NCBI RefSeq assembly: GCF_014633365.1
Contig: NC_068351.1
Location: forward strand, 15,444,907-15,508,906
Origin: Diospyros lotus
Lineage: Eukaryota; Streptophyta; Magnoliopsida; Ericales; Ebenaceae
Reading direction: 5' to 3'
DNA length: 64,000 nucleotides
Shown here: positions 23,039 to 34,803 of the stretch, one piece after another
Layout of the letters: each line of letters opens with the position of its first letter
How positions within the stretch are numbered: the stretch's first letter is position 1
Program-made: the position numbers and the translations under genes
The notes under the pieces: generated by a model
Databases searched by the model: none
What the model was told of the DNA's origin: nothing
Seen by the model: the letters and a program-made list of their open reading frames with translations, nothing else

Positions 23039-24345
23039 GTGGAGAAGAGAGAGAAGACGTGTGAGAATCGGGGCGAGAATCTCACGGCCCATTTCGATGA
23101 TTTCGCGGCGCATCCGAGAGGGAAAAGAGGAGAGATTGGCTTAACCTCACTCGACCATGACCGAGTGGGGGGCCACCCGATCATGCCTTCTTTTGCCCTT
23201 TTCCTTGGCTCGATTTTGAGTGGTTCCCGTACCTCAACTTCATGTCTGATTTTCACATTGATTGAGCACGAATCTATCAAAACTCAAAACATAAAAGTTG
23301 TATATAATTCTCTTATATTTCCATAGGACTTTGAATAAGATCAATTGGAGTTCATATGAGAAATTTATGGCAAAAAAACTAAAGCAATGTCGTACCTACT
23401 CAGCATAACCGAGTGGGGTCATGAAAAGTTGTGGGAAATTGATCTCCCCATGACCGAGTGAGGGGCCACTTAGTCATGACCTAGTGGGGGGCCACTCGTT
23501 CATGCCTTCTTTTTGGCTTTTGTCTTGGTTCAGATCCATCTTCCTTCAATACTTGACTTCGAGCTTTGATAGTGTAGGTACATCAACTTCATGCCCGATT
23601 TACACCTTGATTCAGCTCAAATCTCTTAAAACTCAAAACATGAAAGTTGTATATAATTCTCTTATCTTTCCATAGGAATTTTAATCACCCCAATCGAAGC
23701 TCATATGAGAAAGTTATGCCTGAGAAACCAAAGCAGTGTCGTACCCACTTGGCATGATCTTATGAAACAAGAGTGGGATTTAAAGAAATTCAAAAAGAAA
23801 AAGGAAATTAGTCTCTTAAGAATTAAATGAGAGCCATTATGGAGAGAATTAAAAGAAATTCCATATTAAATGGAAATTAGTCATGCATTTATGTGGGAAA
23901 ATGGTGGATTTAATTAAATGCCAAAGTAAAATGAATTAGGCCTTTCAAGAGCAATTTAAATAAAATAAAAAAGAAAAGATATTAGTCTCCATTAAATGCT
24001 TGAAAAGTTATGGATTTAAATTAAATGGAAAATGGAGAAATTAGTCATTATTTATTAATTTTGAAAATTGGAGAATTATGGGAATTAGAGATTGATCCAA
24101 TGGTTGAGGATTTAATCTCCAAAGAAAATCAAAGGATGAGATTTAAAGAGACTAAGTCTCTTGGATTGTGTTTCTTCAGAGACTAGAGATGAGTTCTCTT
24201 AAAATCAATGGCTAAGATTGAGGATTAGGAGAAGCACAAGGATTGTGCTTGTATTGGAGGGTTGAGATTGAGTCTCTTGAATTAAAGAAAAATCAATGGC
24301 TAAGATGTAATCTTGAGTTTTGGCATGGATTGAGTAGAAAAGCTC

Positions 24346-24354
24346 TATAAATAG
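24346..24354 (+). promoter_or_regulatory. TATA box (TATAAATAG) in LTR
   Basis: TATAAATAG precedes a purine-rich leader that reaches GGAGGTAAGCC about 100 bp downstream. It is probably the LTR core promoter. Confidence 0.5.
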
Positions 24355-25152
24355 GGAGTTGAGAATTTAGTTCAAGGTTTTCCCACATGTGAAGAGAAAG
24401 AAAGCAAGAAGAGCTAAGGTTAGGAGGAGGAAGAAGAAAGGCAAGCAGGAGGTAAGCCTTCTTTCCCTCTCATGAAGTAGCCTATAATTTTTGTGTATAA
24501 GAGCTAAGGTTGTGTTCTTTCTTCTAAGGTGGCTTGAACCAAAGAGAGAGACTTGGCAAGTGGAGGCTTGAAGCTTCAAGAAGTAAAGAGGTAAGGGATA
24601 ACCCCAAGTGGTGGGGGTTTTGCTTGCATTTTTACATGTTTTGAATGACTTGCATGTAATGGTCTTATTGCATGTTTGTGTTCTAGTGGACCTATGGCCA
24701 TAAGGAGGACTAGTGATGAGAGAGGGGTTGGTTGGTGCCTTAACCTAAGTGGTTATGAGGGCATTGAGGACTACCCATTATATGCATTGCATTTGCATTA
24801 CATGTTTATATTCTCATGTTACATTTACATTTGCATAGCACCCTTACTGAGCATTAGCTCATAAGGTCCTTTGACCTCTATGTAGGTGGAGAATCATCTA
24901 AGGGAAAAGGAGTTTTGCAAGGTTGAAGGTAATGAAGAAAGGAGACATGCATGTGAAGTATATGTATTTTGTGGTTTAGTGGATGAATGTTGTATTTAAT
25001 TTAGTTAAATATGTAATGAATGCTTAATATGGTTGTATTGTGGCAAACTTGAATGTTTTGGAAGCCATTTGAAGTGTAAAAGCATTATGAAAATTTTGGG
25101 TTTTAAAAGAAAAAAAAATATTTTTTTTAATTAAAAAAGTTGAGGTAGTGTG

Positions 25153-25262
25153 CTGGCCTAGGGGGTGCGCTTGGGTGCGGCCAGGTGCAGCCGCGTAGTC
25201 GTGCGAGCGCGCGGCCATCACTGGGGGGCGCTGCTGGCTGCTGCACGCCCCCTGCTGCTGTT
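25153..25262 (+). other. GC-rich island inside an AT-rich LTR
   Basis: About 110 bp are strongly GC-rich (GGGTGCGCTTGGGTGCGGCC, GCGAGCGCGCGGCC, GCACGCCCCCTGCTGCTG), flanked on both sides by runs of A and T. No gene or terminal repeat is attached. Confidence 0.7.
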
Positions 25263-26011
25263 TGGATTTTCCTTTTTATTTTATTTTATTTTCTGTTTAT
25301 TTAAATGTAATATGTTATTTTGGAAATTTTGAAATAGTTTATGTTTAAATAAATAAATAAAGGAGTATTTTAGCCTCCAAATTAATTATTAAATTAATAT
25401 AAATTCAAGGCAATTGTGGGAAAAATTTCTATATTTTGGGAAATTAAATAATGGAGTATTTTCCTTACATTTTGAAAATGGATGAGGATGCCTTGAAGTT
25501 TGAATTTCAAAAATTAATTTCCTAAGGGTTGGAAATTTGTGGTATTTGAAATAATTAAAGGGAAAAATCAATGGAGATTTGTTAAGGAAAATTTTATTAA
25601 ATTTTTTCAAAGAAATATTAATCCAAATATTTTCCAAAGGAAATGAAGGTGAGATAAATGGGTTATTAGTTGGGGCAAAGAAGAATCTATTTTCTTATAA
25701 TTGAGGCCTTATGCCATAATTTATATGAAACTAGTGAGTTAGTTTATTTCTTTCGATTCTGGGAAGTCATCCTTAGCTCTTTATTAAGAGCTTGAGAAAG
25801 GGTGACACTTTGTGAGGTTTCGGGTTTTATTGTCACGGGGTTGTTTCGATATTTCCTGGATCCTCGAGTGGAGCGAAGGGAGGGCAAAGCCTAGTTCCCA
25901 CCTAGGTCGTTTCTCATTGAAATGTAGCCGTCTCTTCATCTTTGCCCTAGCGTGTGAATAGTAAGCTGACTATTCGTGAGTAACACCCGTAGGTGGGAGT
26001 GGGGCGTTACA

Positions 26012-26218
26012 TTAATGCCCTTATATACATTATGTGTAGGCCATGGTGCCAAGTGGATGTATACTGATGATTTTGTAAACCCTTATGTTAGCTTCCGTTG
26101 ATTTTATTTATGGATAGTATTTATGATGTTGAATGTTATTGTTCTATATCATCTTTGTGATGACCTCTTTTCAGATATCCTATGCTAGCAGGATTATTCG
26201 GGAGTGGGCTACTATACA
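26012..26218 (+). mobile_element. 3'-terminal fragment of a long LTR
   Basis: Starting directly after GCGTTACA, this 200-bp piece is the plus-strand counterpart of 16558-16718 plus 14524-14543, sharing GGCCATGGTGCCAAG, TATATCATCTTTGTGATGA and ATATCCTATGCTAGCAGG, and ending GGGAGTGGGCTACTATACA. Confidence 0.7.
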
Positions 26219-28255
26219 TTTGCTCAAATTTCTCATTTAAGAAAGTTAAGGACTACGAACAATTTGAAATTTCTTATACTGAGGAATCTCGTCATCATGT
26301 TCTTAACAACTTAAGAATGAGATCTCCAATAAGAAATCTAAGGACTCATTCATACAAAATTGGAGAGTCTTGAATGAAGATAAAATGTCATTTATTAAAT
26401 ACAATCATACATTAAAAATTACCCATTTATTATGTTAACTTAATCTAGCATTAGGGCACATTACCAACATCCTCGTGATCTTTATCATGAAGCTCAATCC
26501 AAAAGGTATAAAAAGGCCTTGAGGGGTGAGCTTAAGGTACGATCGAATACTATTCTTTATTCTTTATAAGCTACCTCCAATATCCTTGCTAATTTATGCA
26601 TCAGATTGGTATCATATGGGTTGAGCCATAGTGAAATCACTATTATTTCACATGTGTAAGAAATCAAAGCTAGATTAGTTTGCGACAATGTTTGAGTCTC
26701 ATGGGAATCTTACAAATTCAATTGGTGATAGGTTCTGATGTCATCAATCAAGTATCTTTAATTCTTAAATTTTTATGTTAAGAGTTATTGTTGCAATATA
26801 TTCTTAAAGTCATTTTTTAAATGCTATTCTTGATGCTTAATATCTTTAAGCCTCACTCGAGTATTTCATGGGCATATTAGAATATTAATGATGAATTTTT
26901 TAAAAGCAGTTCAACTATTTGATGAAAATTGCTCGAAGATATGTATCATACACTTGAGTAATAAATCATATAATTAAATCCTTTTTAGTATTACTTGTTT
27001 TTTGCAACAAGAATGTTTAGTCAATTTGAAATTATCTGTCATAAGAATATGTGCTCATAAATTTTTTGTCTTAAGAATTTGTCTACATTTGGTATGATGA
27101 ATTTGAAATCTATGGAAATGAATGAACTTTCTTGAAAATTGTTTTTGAATAACAAAGGGTGCTTAGATGTAAGATCTTTGTGTTTTAGTATGTGAAAGTG
27201 GAATGATTATATTGATATTTTGAGATAGGTGCTCACAAGGATGCAAATAGCTTCCTTAAATGATTGCGTTGAATGGTTCCTAATAAGTATTTACATGCAT
27301 AGTATTAAATTGATTTGTTTGATATCTTGATATGAGTTTAAAATAGTTGGAAGAAATTTATTAAGTTCAAAATCTTCTAGGATTGAATAAACTGAGCATG
27401 GAATGAAGCCTTGAAATGTGATTTTCAAGATTCATCCATAATAGTGCATGCTGTGATTATTTAGCAAAAATTTCAAAATACTCGAGTAACTTGAGAAGTT
27501 AATAGAGTAAGTGTGCATAGAAATAGATGTTTTTAGAAAATTAGTTGAGTAATGGAAAGTATTACTTGAGTTGTTACGATAGGATCGAGATTGCTACAAA
27601 AGCTTGAGCTTATCCACTCGAGTAACATAGGACTAGAGTCCTAGTTCTTGAAAACACTTTAGCATTTGGTATATTTTAGTACAAATATTCATAAGCTTGA
27701 TTTATGATGATTTGTATATGTAAGTAATAGTTTTCTTGAATGAATTTGATTATACATGCTTTGACAATGTTATGATGACATATGTAAAACCTTAAATGTG
27801 GTAAACTTGTTTTGTTTGCCTAAATTATTTCTTGAATAATTAAGATGTCATGCTTGAATGTTTGTATGTGCTCATTGAATATGCTCATTTGAATTCAAAC
27901 TTATATTTTCTGTATGAGATTAATGTTTGCCTAAATTGTTTCTTGAATGTTTGAAATATTGTGCTCATATGCAAGAAATTGTGGCATATTAGTAGGGGGA
28001 GCATGTCCTCTATTTAAAATCTAAGGTTTTATTTCATGAGAAGATAGTTAAATCTTTTGTTTGAACAGCTTGCTGATATATATATATATATTCTTGCTAC
28101 ATTTGTCTTCCTATGAATTGGTACTTAGTCTTAGGAGTAATATTTCATCTAGTATATAAAGGGAGAGAGAGTTCCTTATGTTTTCTTTTGCCTCCTTATG
28201 TTTGTCAAATTGGTATTCATTAGGAAGTTCTTTGCATATATCTCTCTCTCTTTCT
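26219..28255 (+). other. AT-rich internal 3' region of a Sirevirus-type element
   Basis: No reading frame is intact and no pol or env-like domain could be recognised. The assignment rests on the multiple polypurine tracts and LTR that follow. Scattered ACTCGAGTA/CTTGAGTAA words (26860-27640) resemble the arrays in the Sirevirus-type LTRs. Confidence 0.4.
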
Positions 28256-28623
28256 CTCATAAAAAGGGGAGAATTTTTTTTAGGAAGAGAAAAAGGTTAA
28301 TATTTTTAGGGGGATCTTCTCAATAATTTAGAGGGAGCCTCTCTAGTATAAAATATGTAAAAGAGATTCTTTATCTTAAGATTTCATTGAGCAATAGGTA
28401 ATAAACTCAGGGGGAGTTTTATCTTTTGATAGCCTATTCCTCAAAGGAATGATAATTTCAAAAAAGAGGAGAAGGTTATTCTCTTGGTATCATATGCTTC
28501 ATGTGGTATCAAAATTCTTATCCTTTTTGCTAATGACAAAAAGGGGGAGAAGATTTAGTGGAACATTTGTGGTAAATATTCTCTTGAACATTAAATTTTT
28601 GTCATCATCAAAAAGGGGGAGAT
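28256..28623 (+). other. Multiple polypurine tracts, Sirevirus-type
   Basis: At least five purine tracts of the form AAAAGGGGAGAA or AAAAAGGGGGAGA occur (about 28262, 28310, 28405, 28540, 28608), the last one two bases from the LTR start TGTTGAG. Repeated polypurine tracts upstream of the 3' LTR are a known hallmark of Sirevirus (Ty1/copia) elements. Confidence 0.75.
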
Positions 28624-30019
28624 TGTTGAGTTTTATGTTTTGAATGTTTTAATGATGACTGCATTATGCCAAAACTTTAATGTCCTTTTATGTTATGTTC
28701 TCATAGGCTTATTAATATGCTTTGTATATATAGAAATTATTTTATTCTTATTTGGAATATTGATTAAGGATATGTTAAGGTTGCCTTGAGAATATATATA
28801 AGGTCAAGGAACCTTGATAGGTTTATCTTTTAGTATGATTTATCTATTAATGTTCTCATATGTGCTAAAATTGTTTTAGCCATATGTTTTATTGATATGT
28901 CTTTTAACATGCTTCTTTTTGGGGTCATCCTAAAGATAATGCATGAGCATTTTATAGAGCTCATGATATGCAAAATGTTTTAGGTGGCAACATTACTCAA
29001 AGTTTAAGAGTAATGTGTTCTATGTTTTATATCTAATATTTAAGTAAGTGATCATACACTCAAGTGATGGTACTTGAGTTTTGATTTGTAGAATTTAAAT
29101 TGTCCTATGTTAATTTTGTGATAATAACCTTAATATGTGATTAATCTTGTTTTTGTTTCTTATTTGTCAATATGCTTGATATGTTAATAGGTTGCTCTTG
29201 GATTTCAAAGGATATTTTAATCCGTAATGCATTAGTGTCATGTGGACCTCATGATGAGTAAGCTTAAGGTTGGAAAACATCTTTATTACTCAAAATATGT
29301 GCAAGCATTTCTCAAATCTAGGAGCAATGTGTTTTATTTGATGAATAAGTATCAAACATCTTTGCTCTTATATGTATATATATGTATATATACTTAGGCA
29401 AGTGATCCTAAGTTCTAGTTCATAGAGCCCATATTTCTAAAGTTCTCAAGTCCTGAAATCTAAGAAGGATCTCTTGAAGAACTTTTCATGTTGAATGAAT
29501 GTTGATTGTCTAGCTTAAAAATCAAGTTTAGGTTTAATGCATTTGAGTAATGAAATTCTGAAATGTCTATTCTTCAAGAATTACTCAAAATATGCATTAG
29601 TAGTATATGTGTATGATGGCTTAGAGATTATAGAATAGAAATCATATATGCTTTGTTAAGTTTATATGTGTTCTTGTGTTGGCAAGTATGAATGAAAAAT
29701 CATGATGCTCAAGCTAGTGCATCTTGGTGATTATATGTTGTGTTTTGTTGTTGAGTAACATATATTGTGCTCAACATATTTGCAATGTTCTATATATTTC
29801 ATTTCAGTCAAATGGTGAGTCATTTGACTTTTAGATATTTCATGAGAATATATTTCATAAAGTAAATGTGAATGAAAAATCATGTTTCATGTTGTGATTT
29901 GATGAGTAGAATGATTCTTATTTAAATCTAGAAAAGACAAAGTCTTTAGTTGAGTATCATATATTGTTCTCAAAGCCATGAGCTTTAAGAATATATCTCA
30001 TTAATCTTCTAAGGCTTTC

Positions 30020-32331
30020 TGTAACACTCTGATAATTTGGGAGAAGTTAATAATTATTAAATTCTGCATTTAAAGTAATTTTTGATTGATTGAAATTGAA
30101 TAATTTAGTGGATAGTTGATAATTATTAATTATTGCGTATAAGGTGATTATAAAATATTTGCGGGTTTAAGAGGAATATTAATTTATCTTTTTTTATATT
30201 AAGGAGATGGGTAAGTAATTATTGGAAACTTGGGGTATAAAAATATTAATAAGTTGGTGCGTAAGGAGCAATTTTCGGAAATAGTGGGATTTAAATACAA
30301 TTTCCAGAAACTGTCTTGGGTTTACTTTAAGTTTAATGGTGTGAGTATATATGTTAAAGGAGCAGCTGGAGCGGACGGTCATGCACGAGGGAGGCTAGGC
30401 AAGTGACGCGGGTTCAATTTGTTGGGGTCTTTGTGCGTTGGGGGAAGAAGGAAATTATTTTGGCAGTAGGGGCAGGCCAAAACGGCGCCGTTTTGGGACG
30501 CCAGTGCAAGCCAATTGAGCGGCCACGTGGCGAGTGCTGGTGCGCCCATGCTGCTGCTCCCATGTGTCTTCTGATTTCTCAATTTTTGAGGCCAAATTGG
30601 CCATGCATTTTGGCTGAATTTCTTTGCTATTTAATGCTTCAATTGAAGCTAAAACAAAGTGCAAAATTGGAGAAGAACAGGTGCGAAGACAGGGGCGAAG
30701 AAGGGAGAAAAGAGAGAAAATTCAGAAAATTAATTTTATTCCTTGCAATTGAAGATCTGAAGGGCGAGGTAGGTTAATTAGCTAGCATTAAATATTTTCT
30801 ACAGATTAAATATTATTTTTAGGCTGTATTTTGGCTTATTTTAGTGCTATTATTATTTTGCAGTGTCTGGGCATTTAGGGCAAAAAATCTGTGAAATAAG
30901 GCAAGCTCCCTTCTACCTTTGTGAACTCCTTCCATCTTGTGAACCCCACGAGTTTCCTTAATTTGTTTCGATTTCGCGTTTTAATTATATGAATCAAGGA
31001 TTTTATTAGCATGAGTTAATTTAAATTAAATATGAGACTCGTTGGGGTTTTATTTGTTGTGTGCCCACGGGATATTGTGTACCGCCCCTATTCCTTTCCG
31101 AATGATGCCGAACCCAACTTGGGGACTAAGTTCTTAGAGGTATGGGTTTATTTATGGATTTCTCGGGTGTGGGTCGACTAGGGCTATTGAGCAGTGGGGT
31201 AGGGGTTAGCTGTTTGGTGGCGTTGGAGTAGACTATTGTATGATCCTGAAGTGGATCGTCGAGTGGACACTCCTAGTCATTGATCATTGACTGGTGCTGA
31301 ACACTACTGACTAGCTCTACCATTATGTGATTTATTGCATGATTTGATATGTTGTATTACCGTTCATGGTTTGATATGCACATAGGTACGAGATGCGTGT
31401 TGAAATATTCATTTATTGAGTATGCTTGGACAAGGACATTCTATCATGGTTAGATTGCATTTGGCACAAGTATATGCATCGCGTGTGGTTTACTATGTGG
31501 GCGGAGCATGGCCTGATGCCTGGATGTATGGGCGCCGGTGTATCACGTTGATGCTCACTATGCCGTTGCATTCTTTTGTGCATTGCATGGTTATCGACAG
31601 TTCACAGGTTTCAGATGGGAGGACCGTTCCGAGGGAGCCTACGGCTTAACTATTTTACAGCTCGGGTGACGGGACATTGACCTGGGACGACATGCACAGG
31701 TTTGTCGGAGGTATATGTTGCCTTTCAGGGTAGCGACAGGTTGGTATGGGACTTGGGCGTCATGTGTCTTGTGTGGGCCCCAAGGACTGATACGTGCTTT
31801 TATTTACGCTTTTATACTGTGTTGGGCGTCTCATTGCTTGTGTGTGCTTGGGGGTTGGTGTTTCGGGGAGAGTTTATGGGATATGATCAACCTACAACAT
31901 TCCTTTCTTTATGCTTGTTGAGTCTCTCGACTCACTTTGCTTTCCATCATTCCAGGTAGTGGTAGCGTGGGTCAAGGGCAAAGGAGACAACATCTAGAGG
32001 CATAGTCGATATGGTGTATAGGCAGTTCTGTCAGTCCCCGTCAACTTTGATGTTTGAGAGGGATTTACTCTATTATTTTTGACTTTGCCAGGTTATTCCT
32101 CGTGTTTCATGTATGTTGGCACATGAGTCTATATTCATTTATTTATCATGTGATCGCTGTGTTAGTGGAGTACCCGAAGTGTATGCATGTGTATAGTTTA
32201 GCTTCCGTTGTTTTAATTCTTGTGTATGTATGCCAGGGTAGTTCCTGTTTTGTGTTTAATTCTTTCTCCTTCCATAGACGCTTCGTTCGAGTAGTCCAGG
32301 TGGTTGGGAAATCCGAGTGGGGGTGCTTACA
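30020..32331 (+). mobile_element. Solo LTR, family A, with near-perfect 5-bp target duplication
   Basis: It runs TGTAACACTCTG to GGGGGTGCTTACA. The flanks are CTTTC (30015-30019) and TTTTC (32332-32336), four of five identical. Internally it has a 20-bp perfect palindrome (30477-30496), the CCTTTCAGGGTAGCGACAGG module (31722) and the GAGTC-TCTC-GACTC hairpin (31920). No internal element sequence is present. Open frames of up to 124 codons within it have no recognisable domain. Confidence 0.85.
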
Positions 32332-32504
32332 TTTTCTATGTAACAAAGTGAATGTGATTGGAAAGTTAGTGTTAACCAATTTTCACAAACAACACTTGTG
32401 TTGTAAATGACTTGGCTTAATGTGTTATGTTAAGTCATATTTTAGATGTTGACGAAGAAATTATTTTGATGATGATATTCAAAACAATATATGTTGATTG
32501 AATG

Positions 32505-32935
32505 TTAATCGAGTAAGACATAGAATAGATCGAGTATGTTTGAATGATAGTAGAGTAAAAGTTTCATGTTACTTGAGTCAAATATTGATTTAAGCTATTG
32601 AATCTATGGTTTCATCAATTTGCTTGAGTAAATGTTCTCAATAATTGAGTATTTATTGCAAGTATCAGCTATATCAAAAGTAATCGAGTGATCAAAGTCA
32701 TAGTCGAGTATTATCTCTTTTTAATCAAGTATTTTTCAGGTGCAATCGAGTAAAAGTTAATGTATAATAAACTATTTTGGAGTGATAATTGAGTATCTTA
32801 TGCACGTCTCTGTAGGCTGTGTGCAGAGCAAAAATAATCGAGTATCTGTTGAGTATAATCGAGTTGCTATCAAAACTTACTCGACTAAGGAGCTATAATA
32901 GTCGAGTAAAGATCAAAATAATTGAGTAAATAAAT
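32505..32935 (+). repeat. TCGAGTA motif array in Sirevirus-type LTR
   Basis: About 15 variants of AATCGAGTA (AATTGAGTA, AGTCGAGTA, ACTTGAGTC, CTCGACTAAG) occur in 430 bp at irregular 15-40-bp spacing. The same motif family fills 36739-37435 in the second Sirevirus-type LTR. Confidence 0.85.
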
Positions 32936-33804
32936 GTTGAAAGTTAAAAATATAGCCATTAAACTAGCTGTTATAGACATTCAAAAAAGTGTCAGATTTG
33001 ATTCTAACCATTACAAAAATGCTTCCAAAACATCGTTTGAGCATAAATTAAATATCTAACCATTGGGATCAAATAGAATGGAATATATTTTTATTATTTT
33101 TCAGGTTTTACCCATTGGTCAAGAAAGCTAACAGTTACAAAGCAAAGAAGGCTATGAAAGGCATATGAGCTTCAAGAAGACAAGATGCTGCTGAGTTAAT
33201 TTCGTCCACAATCATTCTCAAGCAAAGTGCCCTCAAAGCTTTCATCCTTTATAAGAAAGAGAGAGAGAGTGTGTTTTTATTTTAATATTCTCTTCATCTA
33301 TCTTTTCTTTGTGAGAAGCTAATCTTGTTATTTGTTCTCAATCTTGTAAGAGCTTCCCAAAGTGTTTAAATTGTAAACTTCTCTTATCTTTTTGTGGTTG
33401 GCGCTTGATCCCTTAAAAGCATAGTGTAAGAGGTTCCAGTTACTCCTTGTAAAAGCTGTTTGTTTTCAGTTACTACTGAGCCATTGGAAACAAAGGTTAA
33501 ATTGTGTGTATTGCATTGTTTATTTCTTTCCTTCATTTTAGCAAGCTAAATTTTTATTTGTAGCATTCAAAGTTTGCAGTTACAACAATAAAATTTGATC
33601 TTGTAAAGCTCATTATTATTCAAGTTATATTTGCATCATTATTTCTTAAAGCACTAAGAATTTAAGCTTTCAATAAAATCTCTTATATTTCTCTTTCAAA
33701 GATTCCAAAAGGCTAAATAGTTTTCTTTGCACAAAAACTTTTAAATCTAAAAAGTTTTTGAAAACCTAATTCACCACCCTCTTAGGTGTCTATTATTTCT
33801 TTCA

Positions 33805-34364
33805 ACCTAGAACGTTGGTCTAGAATGTATCATTAAATTGATTGACTTGTTTTAAGGACCAATCGACAGTTTTAAATAACCAGTCTACAATTCAAAGAAG
33901 AAGTCTATAGTTTAGAAAAACCAATCGATAATCATGAAGAATGAGTTGATAGTTTTTCAATAGATTAATGTTTAATTGATTTCCATTTTTAAGCTACTTT
34001 ATTTGACTTTTAAAACCTTAATAATATTTTAGGATTCACAAAGTTTCATTGATTTAAAAGACAATTTCAAAAACTATTTTCAAGAATTCAAGAATTGTTT
34101 AAGATAAAAACCTTAAATTTCAAAACATTTAGTTCAACATGTCCAAAACTTGTTCAATATCATCAACACTTTATTAAAGTTTTGTGTTTGAGATATACAA
34201 CATCAAAATCAAGCCAACAGATCCTACTAAAGATCCCCTTCACCCAGAAAAGACTCGAGGTGCCATCTACGGAGGATCTCCTTTATAATAAAAGGCGAGG
34301 GTTGAAAAATAATTTGTTGGACAACTTGAAGTTCTACATGTCAAAAAGAGACTTCAGGTTAACC
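33805..34364 (+). other. Spacer with AATCGACAG motif array
   Basis: This lies between the Sirevirus-type LTR and the Tat pol fragment. At 33835-33960 about six variants of ACCAATCGACAGTTT recur every 20 bp (AACCAGTCTACAATT, GAAGTCTATAGTTT, ACCAATCGATAATC, GAGTTGATAGTTT). No gene is present. Confidence 0.5.
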
Positions 34365-34803
34365 TCAATTTCCCTCTATCTCCTTCTCCAAAGATGATTT
34401 GAAAGACACGACACTACCCCATGATGATCTAATTGTTGGAAAGCCAATCATCAACAACTATGAGGTATTTCAAATTCTTATAAATATTGGTAGTTCAACT
34501 AATATTTTATTTTTAATGAATTTGATAATTAAATTTTGACCCAAAGCAGTTACAACCCTTAGGGGTTTCTCATTGGGTTTAATGGACAAGCTGTTTCCCC
34601 AAGGGGACTCTATCCTTGTGCAAACCAAACCCTAATGGAGAATTGTTATGGAAGATTTCGTGGTAGTTTGAGTACCTAGTAATTACAACACTATTCTAGG
34701 ATGACCTTTATTAAATGCCTTAGAAGTAAGGGTATCTACTTTCCACTTGAAGGTTAAATTCTTGACATCTAATGGTGTGGGGATTATAGTTGGAGACTAG
34801 AAT

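Larger units (their letters stand above)
22510..23754 (-). mobile_element. 5' LTR of Tat/Ogre-type element (1,245 bp)
   Basis: On the minus strand the LTR runs TGCCAAGTGGGTACGACAC to GGCAACTACA. The TATA box is at 23032-23038 (ACTATAAATA on the minus strand). U3 contains two tandem copies of a roughly 300-bp module (23435-23754 and 23150-23420), each with ATGACCGAGTGGGG...CCACTCG words and a CATGAAAGTTGTATATAATT block. R-U5 contains the CCGAGTGG array (22676-22885). The right edge is truncated or joined to the next LTR, since the related copy at 18664 continues with ATAACCGAGTGG. Confidence 0.75.
23755..26011 (+). mobile_element. Plus-strand long LTR (solo or truncated)
   Basis: The terminus is GGTGGGAGTGGGGCGTTACA at 26011. 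There is a TATA box at 24346, a purine-rich leader, two AGGTAAG donor-like sites (24450, 24590) and the hairpin GAGC-ATTA-GCTC at 24849-24860. The start is uncertain; TGATCTTATG at 23755 is where the Tat-type LTR similarity stops. A GC-rich island lies at 25153-25262. The 3' terminus abuts a fragment of a different LTR, suggesting nesting, but I could not find matching target duplications. Confidence 0.55.
28624..33804 (+). mobile_element. Sirevirus-type 3' LTR, split by a solo LTR
   Basis: It begins TGTTGAGTTTTATG directly after the last polypurine tract. It ends near CACCACCCTCTTAGG...CTTTCA at 33804, a terminus shared with the better delimited solo LTR at 36582-38909 (CACTCCTCTTGGG...CTTTCA). 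Without the 2,312-bp insertion (30020-32331) it is about 2.87 kb. The distal part carries the TCGAGTA array and a U5-like stretch with repeated TTGTAAAAG/GTTCCAGTTACTCC words. Confidence 0.6.

Noticed and set aside
26182..26373. 63-codon ORF spanning an LTR end
   Set aside because: It begins within the LTR terminus at 26182 and crosses into unrelated sequence, so it cannot be a conserved gene.
30403..30777. 124-codon ORF with many Cys
   Set aside because: It lies in the leader part of a solo LTR, has no recognisable domain, and overlaps other frames on both strands.
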